A stretch of DNA of 5,290 bases. It comes from Pseudomonadota bacterium (GTDB lineage: Bacteria; Desulfobacterota; Desulfobulbia; Desulfobulbales; SURF-16). The stretch's first letter is position 1. Each line of letters begins with the position of its first letter. Location of the stretch: the NCBI GenBank assembly GCA_030597865.1, contig JAUVQZ010000202.1, positions 1 to 5,290 of the forward strand, in the 5' to 3' direction. Positions 1-5,078 of the stretch are shown here, piece after piece. The notes beneath the pieces are model-generated. The model was not told the origin of the DNA. It was given only the letters and a program-made list of their open reading frames with translations, and did no database searches. A program made the translations under genes and the position numbers.

Positions 1-212
1 CCCGCACCTCTGCCACCGCGCCGAATCAGGGGTTGCTGGGGGCGCTCCTTGTCGGCGACCAGGGCTGGTCCGGCCGAACCTTTGGCGCATAAGGCCCCCT
101 GTAAGAGGTGGGGGTTGCCCTCGAGCCAGGTAACCTTGTTGTCCTCAACTTCGACACTGATGGGACAGCGGACCGTGCACATCCCGCACATGCTGTACAC
201 AGATTTTTTCAT
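1..212 (-). CDS. Molybdopterin oxidoreductase, N-terminal fragment with [4Fe-4S] motif (cut by window edge)
   Basis: The first 70 codons of a catalytic subunit of the molybdopterin (DMSO reductase) superfamily are present; the rest lies beyond base 1. The N-terminus shows the family's iron-sulfur cluster motif, with cysteines at residues 9, 12, 16 and 42 (CGMCTVRCP, then LCAKG). Such enzymes reduce or oxidise small substrates such as thiosulfate, polysulfide, tetrathionate, nitrate or formate; the CGMCxVRCP form is common in the Phs/Psr-like sulfur group, but the substrate cannot be fixed from 70 residues. The start is well supported: GGAGG sits 5 nt upstream (218-222), and no ATG, GTG or TTG occurs in frame between it and the upstream in-frame stop. 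The protein therefore begins almost directly at the cluster motif and has no twin-arginine signal, suggesting a cytoplasmic enzyme or export by partnership. It lies 139 bp after the transporter gene on the same strand. Confidence 0.9.
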   Translation of the reverse strand, partial: MKKSVYSMCGMCTVRCPISVEVEDNKVTWLEGNPHLLQGALCAKGSAGPALVADKERPQQPLIRRGGRGA

Positions 213-217
213 GGTAT

Positions 218-222
218 CCTCC
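218..222 (-). promoter_or_regulatory. Ribosome binding site of the molybdopterin oxidoreductase
   Basis: GGAGG on the minus strand, 5 nt before the ATG at 212. It fixes the start codon and so supports the absence of a Tat signal peptide. Confidence 0.8.
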
Positions 223-286
223 AGGCGTAATCTCTTGACAGCCCAGCCTGCCTCATCGCTGAAAGATGACAGCCGGCATCATAGCC

Positions 287-335
287 AAAAAAAATAGCGG
301 TCAGGGGGGGGGCTGGACAGCATCCAACTCCCCCC
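287..335 (-). terminator. Strong GC hairpin followed by a T-run, possible terminator or attenuator
   Basis: On the minus strand, 17 nt after the transporter stop codon, a run of six G (335-330) can pair with a run of nine C (312-304). An inner stem of TTGGA with TCCAG closes a TGCTG loop. That gives about 12 bp with one bulged A. A run of eight T follows at 294-287, but about 9 nt separate it from the hairpin, which is farther than in a classic intrinsic terminator. It may end or reduce transcription between the transporter and the oxidoreductase genes. Partial read-through is plausible. Confidence 0.4.
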
Positions 336-351
336 TTGGGTTAGTTACTCG

Positions 352-2043
352 TTACCGCATGAACCAGAGTAGGCCTGTGTATTTCAGGCAGGTTAAAATC
401 AGGGCAAAAGCCAGGGCCCGCTTCAGGAAGATCTCAGGGAGCTTCTTCTGGATCTTGGGGCCAACAACACCGCCGCACATGGCGCCGGCGGCAATCAAGG
501 CGGCCATGATCCAGTCGGGCTGGTAGCCCATCATGACGTACTTGGCAATAGCGCCCGTGGAAGTGGCAAAGGTGCCGGCCAGGGCAATGGGTACGGCAAG
601 ATACATGGGATAGCCCACCAGGGTGGTCATGAAGGGCATGAACATGAAACCGCCGCCAACGCCGAAGGAGGAGGCAACAACACCCATGGCAATACCACCG
701 AGCAGCATGAGCAGGGGTTTGGCAACAAAGGTCTCGCCCCAGAACCGCATGTCAAACTTGATTGGGTTGAACTTGTCAAACTCAATGGAACCCATCTTCA
801 TTGCCGTGCCAGATTCTTTGGCCTCTTTGACGGCGGCATTGAATTTTTGGACAATGGCCTTCATGGCCTTTTTCTTGGCAATGGACCCAGGCAATGACTC
901 GATAAAGAGCTTGACGCCAATGACAAAGCAGATGATGCCTAGATAGAATTTGAAGTCAGCCAGGTTAAGGTATTTAGCGGACAGGGGGGGGCCGATAAAG
1001 AAGGCGCCGGTGACGATACCGATGGCAAAGGGGATGGCCACCGGATAGGCAAACCGTTTTTCTTTGACAAAGGACATCAGGCCAGTGATCGGAGAACAGA
1101 GGGTCAAAAACAGGTTGGTGGGTTTAATGGTGTTACCGGCATTAATGCCGATGGGGCCCTTGGTGCCGATGACGGTGATCTGAAAGGCGGCGGTAAAGAG
1201 ACCGCCGGCAGCACCCATGATAACAAAGAGCACGCCAATGATGAAGGCGCCACCAAAGACGATGAGCGGATTCATATAGACATTGGCGGTCTTGAAAAAG
1301 AAGCCTGACTTTTCAATGGTAAAGGTGTCCATCTTTTGGCCATTAACATACACAGCCATCACCGTGTCCGGAGCAAGATTTTCATAGGGCGACATGGTGG
1401 CGGTGAATGTACCGGTGGCCTTATTGAGCTGCACGGCAACCCCCTCGTTCCACTGTTCTGCCTGCCTGCCATGGTCGGACATGATCATCCGGGCGTTACC
1501 GCCCGTATTCGGTCTTTCCTTAACAATGGTATTCAGGCCGAATTTCTTTTCATGGGCGAAGGTCAGAAATTTCCACTGGGCCTCACTGTTGATTGAGCCG
1601 AGCATTCCCCTAACAGCAGGATCAATATCGCCCCATTTTTTGATCTTGTTGACCTTTACGTCATACTTGAAGGGCGGAAAGGCGAAGATGCCATCGCTCT
1701 GGCCCTTGGGGACCACGGTGGGGGTGGCCAGTTTCTCAGGCGTGTTTGACAGCACGTAGTAGGTGGGGGGAATGGCAGTGTCGCCAAAGGCATTTTTGCC
1801 ATTCTTGCCCTTGGCCAGCCTGCTCTTCTCCTTGGGCCCCAGGGCATCAGCCGCTGAAAACATTTTGTCGGTGCTGATGACAATAAAGAGGTCTTGACCG
1901 GCCTCAATGGTGCCTTCGATGGTGATGGCCTTACCCGCCTTGATAGACTTTGCGCTCAGCTTGGCATCCGCTGCCAGTGGGCCTGAACTGGTCAGCATAA
2001 TGCTTGCCAGAACAATACCAAGCAATAGAGATATACGCTTCAT
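352..2043 (-). CDS. TauE/SafE (TSUP) family membrane transporter with signal peptide and large periplasmic N-terminal domain
   Basis: A 563-residue predicted membrane protein. Residues 1-27 form a signal peptide (MKR, hydrophobic core, cleavage near PLAADA). Residues ~28-253 are hydrophilic and β-rich, with no cysteine, and should lie in the periplasm. Residues ~258-563 form the transporter, with two related halves. The first carries GAAGGLFTAAF (277-287), the second GVGGGFMFMPF (461-471), the glycine-rich signature of this family. Membrane segments fall near 258-280, 333-352, 365-383, 441-460, 482-500, 510-528 and 541-560, and a basic loop (384-440) separates the halves. Family members export or import sulfite, sulfoacetate, taurine-related sulfonates or other anions; the substrate here is inferred only from context. 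Typical family members are about 250-300 residues, so the exported domain and central loop roughly double the length. It lies 93 bp after the receiver gene, probably co-transcribed. AGGAGGAG precedes the ATG by 4 nt. Confidence 0.93.
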   Translation of the reverse strand: MKRISLLLGIVLASIMLTSSGPLAADAKLSAKSIKAGKAITIEGTIEAGQDLFIVISTDKMFSAADALGPKEKSRLAKGKNGKNAFGDTAIPPTYYVLSNTPEKLATPTVVPKGQSDGIFAFPPFKYDVKVNKIKKWGDIDPAVRGMLGSINSEAQWKFLTFAHEKKFGLNTIVKERPNTGGNARMIMSDHGRQAEQWNEGVAVQLNKATGTFTATMSPYENLAPDTVMAVYVNGQKMDTFTIEKSGFFFKTANVYMNPLIVFGGAFIIGVLFVIMGAAGGLFTAAFQITVIGTKGPIGINAGNTIKPTNLFLTLCSPITGLMSFVKEKRFAYPVAIPFAIGIVTGAFFIGPPLSAKYLNLADFKFYLGIICFVIGVKLFIESLPGSIAKKKAMKAIVQKFNAAVKEAKESGTAMKMGSIEFDKFNPIKFDMRFWGETFVAKPLLMLLGGIAMGVVASSFGVGGGFMFMPFMTTLVGYPMYLAVPIALAGTFATSTGAIAKYVMMGYQPDWIMAALIAAGAMCGGVVGPKIQKKLPEIFLKRALAFALILTCLKYTGLLWFMR

Positions 2044-2047
2044 ACGG

Positions 2048-2055
2048 CTCCTCCT
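2048..2055 (-). promoter_or_regulatory. Ribosome binding site of the TauE/SafE transporter
   Basis: AGGAGGAG on the minus strand ends 4 nt before the ATG at 2043. It is the strongest such site in the window and supports the start that includes the full signal peptide. The 93-bp gap in which it lies shows no terminator or convincing separate promoter. Confidence 0.8.
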
Positions 2056-2136
2056 GTGTATGTTTTGAAGGGCGTTCCCCTACTTCCTCTCCCGGAGACA
2101 CACTTCATTGAACAAGCTTCTGTTTAAGCGCCGGGA

Positions 2137-2496
2137 TCAGCCGCCTAACACCTCAGATACTTTTTCTCTCAATTCATCCTTATCAATGGGTTTGATGCAA
2201 TACTCGGCAGCGCCGATTTCCAGACTCTGACGGGCCGTCTCCAGGGTCGGGTAGCCGGTGAGCATCATGACCCGGATAAGGGGCTTTATTTTCTTGAGTT
2301 CCTCCAGTACCTCAATGCCGCTCATTTTTTTAAGCTTCATGTCAAGGATGGCCAGATCGAGCTGGTGGTCACGGGCATACTGCAGGGCCTCCTCTTCTTC
2401 GGTGAAGGGCGTGACCTCATGACCTTGTTTTTCCAAGATCTTCTTAATCATGATTCCGGCATCAAACACATCATCTAACACAAGAATTCTTGCCAT
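2137..2496 (-). CDS. Stand-alone response regulator receiver domain protein (CheY-like)
   Basis: A 119-residue protein made of a single receiver domain with no output domain. All core residues are present, counted from the chosen start: the acidic pair D8-D9, phospho-acceptor D52 (in LAILDMKL), T80 (MLTGYP), aromatic switch residue Y99 and K102-P103. It should be phosphorylated on D52 and act by protein contact or as a phosphate sink. I chose the ATG at 2496 (MARILVLDD) because receiver domains normally begin this close to β1, GGGGAG lies 10 nt upstream and GGTGG 4 nt upstream. An in-frame ATG at 2517 would add seven residues (MKGSGGV) with a poorer ribosome site. It is the first gene downstream of the putative sigma-54 promoter and lies 93 bp ahead of the transporter gene. 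Its partner kinase is unknown; the sensor encoded at 5071 is a candidate. Confidence 0.95.
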   Translation of the reverse strand: MARILVLDDVFDAGIMIKKILEKQGHEVTPFTEEEEALQYARDHQLDLAILDMKLKKMSGIEVLEELKKIKPLIRVMMLTGYPTLETARQSLEIGAAEYCIKPIDKDELREKVSEVLGG

Positions 2497-2656
2497 AACG
2501 CCACCACTCCCCTTCATTTTCCGTGATGCAAGGTTGCTGGGTGCTCTTTCTTAAGGTTGTCTGAAACGCGGGTATATTTCCCTCCTTTTGTCTTGGGGCC
2601 TCCTGCCATGGGGAGGAGTAGTTTGGTGCAGCAAATAGATGCATTAAAACGGTAAT

Positions 2657-2673
2657 AGCAAAAATGATACCAG
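2657..2673 (-). promoter_or_regulatory. Putative sigma-54 (-24/-12) promoter for the receiver-transporter operon
   Basis: The minus strand reads CTGGTATCATTTTTGCT. The GG (2671-2670) and GC (2659-2658) dinucleotides are exactly 10 nt apart, the invariant arrangement of sigma-54 promoters. The -12 half TTGCT is a full match to TTGCW. The -24 half CTGGTATC matches YTGGCACG at the key YTGG and A positions but departs at three others. The expected start of transcription is near 2646, giving a leader of about 150 nt before the receiver start codon. Its identity is supported by upstream paired sites and an activator gene next door. Confidence 0.65.
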
Positions 2674-2712
2674 ATTACTCCTGGCAGAGGCAAGTTGGAT
2701 TTTTTCTAGGTA

Positions 2713-2725
2713 TAACAGCTGGTTA
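2713..2725 (+). promoter_or_regulatory. Candidate IHF site between the enhancer and the sigma-54 promoter
   Basis: TAACAGCTGGTTA on the plus strand matches the IHF consensus WATCARNNNNTTR at all but one fixed position. A run of six T (2700-2705) lies 7 nt before it, where strong IHF sites carry a dA/dT tract. Its place between the activator sites and the -24 element is where DNA bending assists enhancer contact. Such short matches also arise by chance. Confidence 0.4.
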
Positions 2726-2781
2726 ACCTGTGGATGGTCCCTGGGAAGGGCAAGGGGATCTCTTGGGCTAGGGCAGGAAAG

Positions 2782-2818
2782 TGCATCACTTTGGATGCAG
2801 TGCGTCAATTTGGGTGCA
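2782..2818. promoter_or_regulatory. Tandem 18-bp dyad sites, putative enhancer for the sigma-54 activator
   Basis: Two adjacent 18-bp elements, TGCATCACTTTGGATGCA (2782-2799) and TGCGTCAATTTGGGTGCA (2801-2818), agree at 15 of 18 positions and are separated by one base, so their centres are 19 bp apart. The first is a perfect inverted repeat with 6-bp arms (TGCATC/GATGCA); the second keeps the outer TGC/GCA arms. Tandem dyads of this kind are typical binding sites for dimers of NtrC-family activators with a Fis-type helix-turn-helix. They sit about 145 and 164 bp upstream of the predicted start point, the usual enhancer range. Confidence 0.65.
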
Positions 2819-2908
2819 CTCGGCCGGGGCTGATAGCCGGGCAGTTCTCGTGGGGTGCGCACTCAGGTCTGAATGGGGAAAGACAAAACCAAAAAATCTA
2901 AAACCAAC

Positions 2909-2940
2909 GGTTCCACGGTAATCCGTGATGAACCTTTTTT
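2909..2940. terminator. Hairpin terminator after the sigma-54 activator gene (possibly bidirectional)
   Basis: GGTTC-CACGG (2909-2918) pairs with CCGTG (2923-2927) and GAACC (2930-2934): ten base pairs, a 4-nt TAAT loop and a 2-nt AT bulge. On the plus strand six T follow immediately, a textbook intrinsic terminator. On the minus strand the stem starts just after the activator stop codon (2950) and is followed by GTTGG, then T-rich sequence (TTTT, TTTTTT). It should end the activator transcript and block antisense transcription into that gene, insulating it from the downstream sigma-54 promoter. Confidence 0.75.
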
Positions 2941-2949
2941 AAGGTGGCC

Positions 2950-4404
2950 CTAGGGGTTGTTCTTAGGCCCGTCCCGGAAGGTCGAGGCCTCAAGGTGGAA
3001 GCGTTTGAGTAAACGTTGAAAGGATTGTCTGCCAATGCCCGCTTGGCGGGCAGCTACCGTTACATTGCCCCCGGCGTTTTCCAGGGCCTTGGTCAGATAT
3101 TTTTGGGAAAACATGGTCATGACCTCCTCCTTGGCCTGATTATAGGGCAGGGAGCTCAGGTCAGGGCAGGGGCAGTCGGCGGCTGGGTTGCCTTGGCTGG
3201 GATTGACAAGGTCGCATTCGCTGATCTGCTCACCGGAGGCCAGCAGCACGGCCCTCTTGACAACATTCTGCAACTCCCGGACATTGCCCTTCCAGGGCTG
3301 GGCCATGAGGTGCTGGAGGGCAGCCGGCCCAAATATAAGCTCCGGCCGGTTGTACTCCTTTTGAAAGGTGTGGAGGAAATGCTCGGCCAGCAGGGGGATG
3401 TCCTCAGGGGTTTCCCGGAGGGAGGGCATGGTGATGGTCACCACATTAAGGCGGTAGAGGAGATCCTCACGGAAGAGGCCCTGGCGGATCTTGGCCTCCA
3501 GGTCCTGGTTGGTGGATGCCAATACCCGGACATCTATCTTGATGGGTTTGGTATGGCCCAGGGGCATGATCTCCTTCTCCTGGAGAACGCGGAGGAGCTT
3601 GGTTTGCAGGGCAATGGGCAGGTCGCCAATCTCATCAAGGAGGATGGTGGAGCCGTCCGCCTCCAGAAACAGACCCTTTTTATCCTTTATGGCACCGGTG
3701 AAGGCGCCCCTGGCATAACCAAAGAGCTCACTTTCCAGGATGTGTTCCGGCAGGGCAGGGCAGTTGACCGCCACCAGGGGTTTTGCCTTGCGGCTGCTTG
3801 CCTGGTGCAGGGCCTGGGCTGCCAACTCCTTACCGGTGCCGGACTCACCGCGGATAAGCACCGTGACATCGGTGTCCGCCACCCTGTCGATGAGGGCAAA
3901 GATAAGGTTCAGCTTCGGCGATGTGCCGATAAATCCGGCAGGGGACTCCCTGCCAGCCAGTTTTTCATGGAGGATACGATTTTCACGGAGCAGGTTGGTG
4001 TGCTCAAGGGATCTTTGCAGGGCGTGGATGATATGGTCGTTGTCAAAGGGCTTTTCGAAAAAATCATAGGCACCCTCCCTGAGAGCGCGAACAGCAATCT
4101 CAATGGTGCCGTAGCCGGACATGACAATGACGGACACGGTCGGGTCTTTCTGTTTGACGTGGTGGAGAAGGGCCAGGCCGTCAAGGCCGGGCATTTTGAT
4201 ATCGGTGAGGATGATATCGGGCCGCCAGTTGTCCAGCAGACTCCAGGCCTTGTCCCCTGAGTCAGCGACCTCCACCTGGCAATGACATTTGTTGGTGATG
4301 ACCTTACGCAGCATGGTCAGCATGTCGCGGTCATCATCAACAATGAGAAGCCGCGGCAGGGCGTTATTTTTTTCTGGGGGTGTCTTGTTATTGTCAGGAG
4401 TCAT
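2950..4404 (-). CDS. NtrC-family sigma-54-dependent response regulator (receiver, AAA+, Fis-type HTH)
   Basis: A 484-residue enhancer-binding activator with complete three-domain structure. The receiver (~17-135) has acidic residues D23-D25, phospho-acceptor D68 (LTDIKMPG), S96 and K118-P119. The AAA+ ATPase (~156-395) has Walker A GESGTGKE (186-193), the sigma-54 contact loop GAFTGA (233-238), Walker B ILLDEIGD (254-261), arginine fingers in FREDLLYRLN (R312, R318) and sensor II GNVREL (373-378). A Fis-type helix-turn-helix lies at ~447-469 (NVTVAARQAGIGRQSFQRLL). With GAFTGA intact it should drive open-complex formation by sigma-54 polymerase. The start is forced: no other start codon occurs in frame after the upstream stop, yet no Shine-Dalgarno sequence precedes the ATG. 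Its probable target is the sigma-54 promoter immediately downstream; its probable kinase is encoded divergently. The exact family member (for example NtrC, ZraR or AtoC) cannot be named. Confidence 0.97.
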   Translation of the reverse strand: MTPDNNKTPPEKNNALPRLLIVDDDRDMLTMLRKVITNKCHCQVEVADSGDKAWSLLDNWRPDIILTDIKMPGLDGLALLHHVKQKDPTVSVIVMSGYGTIEIAVRALREGAYDFFEKPFDNDHIIHALQRSLEHTNLLRENRILHEKLAGRESPAGFIGTSPKLNLIFALIDRVADTDVTVLIRGESGTGKELAAQALHQASSRKAKPLVAVNCPALPEHILESELFGYARGAFTGAIKDKKGLFLEADGSTILLDEIGDLPIALQTKLLRVLQEKEIMPLGHTKPIKIDVRVLASTNQDLEAKIRQGLFREDLLYRLNVVTITMPSLRETPEDIPLLAEHFLHTFQKEYNRPELIFGPAALQHLMAQPWKGNVRELQNVVKRAVLLASGEQISECDLVNPSQGNPAADCPCPDLSSLPYNQAKEEVMTMFSQKYLTKALENAGGNVTVAARQAGIGRQSFQRLLKRFHLEASTFRDGPKNNP

Positions 4405-4476
4405 AGGGTGAGTGACCGGGGCCCCATGGTGATTGAGGCGAGCGCTACAGCGTTTCAGGGTCGGCTAAGATGGGCC

Positions 4477-4505
4477 TTGAATTCAAAATTAACAGATGAT
4501 ATCAC
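4477..4505 (+). promoter_or_regulatory. Candidate sigma-70 promoter for the sensor operon
   Basis: TTGAAT (4477-4482) and TATCAC (4500-4505) are 17 bp apart; each matches 4 of 6 consensus bases. The predicted start point falls at about 4511-4513, on the first possible start codon of the membrane protein gene. That would give a leaderless message or argue for a later start codon. The -35 box lies in a perfect 10-bp palindrome, TTGAATTCAA. Confidence 0.35.
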
Positions 4506-4525
4506 AGAGGTATGCTTCGATACAA
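4496..4525 (-). promoter_or_regulatory. Candidate sigma-70 promoter for the activator gene
   Basis: On the minus strand TTGTAT (4525-4520) and TATCAT (4501-4496) are separated by 18 bp. The -10 box matches 5 of 6 bases; the -35 box matches 3. It faces the plus-strand promoter, and the two -10 boxes overlap in the palindrome TGATATCA (4497-4504). If both are real they cannot be occupied together. The leader to the activator start would be about 85 nt. Confidence 0.35.
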
Positions 4526-5078
4526 GGAAGGAACTGGTGTTGCAAAGATGGGGGGCGGCCCGCTGCCGGGTTCCCTGGTGGTGCCCCCCAGGCGTCTTGT
4601 CTCCCCCGGGTTTGCCGGCAGGGGGCTCTTCCTGCTTGTCCTGTTGGGCGCGGCGCCGGCCATGGCCGTTCAGACCCATGGGCCGCCGGAGGGTTATTAT
4701 GTCCACCAGATGGCCCATCTCTTTTTTGCCGGCGCCCTTGCCTTTCTCCTCTATCTCCTCCAGGTCCGGCCCGTTGGCACTGGCAGGGCCTGGTCTTATT
4801 TTAGGCTCTCCCTGTTCTTCTTTCTGCTCTGGAATATCTGGACCTTTGCGGCCCACTGGCTGGCCGATCTCTTGCCCTCCGAGGCCTTGGTCACCACCGG
4901 CAGCCTCTGGGATCATCGGTTCAGCGCCCAATTATCCGTTACCAATCTGCTTTACTATATCACCAGGTTTGACCATCTGCTCTGTGTGCCGGGGATCTGG
5001 TTTCTGCTCCAGAGCCTTAAGGGATTCTGTCTGGAAATCACCAGGAAAACTGAGGGGGAGGGCGGGCGCCATGGATAA
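4512..5078 (+). CDS. Small histidine-rich membrane protein, probable accessory subunit of a membrane sensor
   Basis: A 188-residue protein I cannot assign to a named family. Residues ~27-52 look like a signal peptide (RR, then GLFLLVLLGAAPAMA). The mature part has about three membrane segments near 66-84, 98-118 and 143-170, and a short basic tail. Histidines cluster at or near membrane ends: H56 (THGPPEG), H65 and H69 (YYVHQMAH), H115 (TFAAHW), H135 and H155 (FDHLL). This spacing could suit heme or metal binding but proves nothing. The gene overlaps the next reading frame by 8 bp (ATGGATAA), so the two are almost certainly co-translated and probably act together. The start is uncertain: ATG 4512 has AGAGG only 1 nt away, and ATG 4548 lacks a well-placed ribosome site. 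A role in signal sensing is inferred from the neighbours. Confidence 0.75.
   Translation: MLRYKEGTGVAKMGGGPLPGSLVVPPRRLVSPGFAGRGLFLLVLLGAAPAMAVQTHGPPEGYYVHQMAHLFFAGALAFLLYLLQVRPVGTGRAWSYFRLSLFFFLLWNIWTFAAHWLADLLPSEALVTTGSLWDHRFSAQLSVTNLLYYITRFDHLLCVPGIWFLLQSLKGFCLEITRKTEGEGGRHG
5057..5061 (+). promoter_or_regulatory. Ribosome binding site of the downstream membrane sensor gene
   Basis: GGAGG lies 9 nt before the ATG at 5071, inside the end of the preceding gene. It supports the overlapping start and translational coupling of the two membrane proteins. Confidence 0.6.

Noticed and set aside
49..297. An 82-codon plus-strand open frame over the oxidoreductase start.
   Set aside because: It runs antisense through the cysteine motif of the oxidoreductase and into the poly-G tract; no domain or ribosome site supports it.
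312..326. A second GG-N10-GC spacing on the minus strand ahead of the oxidoreductase gene.
   Set aside because: The flanks do not fit sigma-54 elements (CCAGC instead of TTGCW), and the bases form the loop side of a strong hairpin; no paired dyad sites lie upstream.
1336..1907. Several open frames on both strands inside the transporter's N-terminal region.
   Set aside because: They overlap the exported domain of a gene with a strong ribosome site, a signal peptide and a continuous 563-codon frame.
2644..2862. A 72-codon minus-strand open frame in the regulatory region.
   Set aside because: It has no convincing ribosome site, no recognisable protein features, and it covers the dyad sites and part of the sigma-54 promoter, which explain the stretch better.
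2855..2862. GTGCGCAC palindrome as a possible third activator site.
   Set aside because: Only the TGC/GCA ends resemble the 18-bp dyads; spacing and inner bases do not match.
3016..4260. A 414-codon open frame on the plus strand.
   Set aside because: It lies wholly antisense to the sigma-54 activator, whose domains are unmistakable. Its translation is glycine/leucine-rich with no recognisable motif, as expected for a shadow in GC-rich coding DNA.
4455..4931. A 158-codon open frame on the minus strand.
   Set aside because: It is antisense to the membrane protein gene, crosses the divergent promoter region, and its translation is low-complexity (Gly, Pro, Glu, Gln) without a domain.
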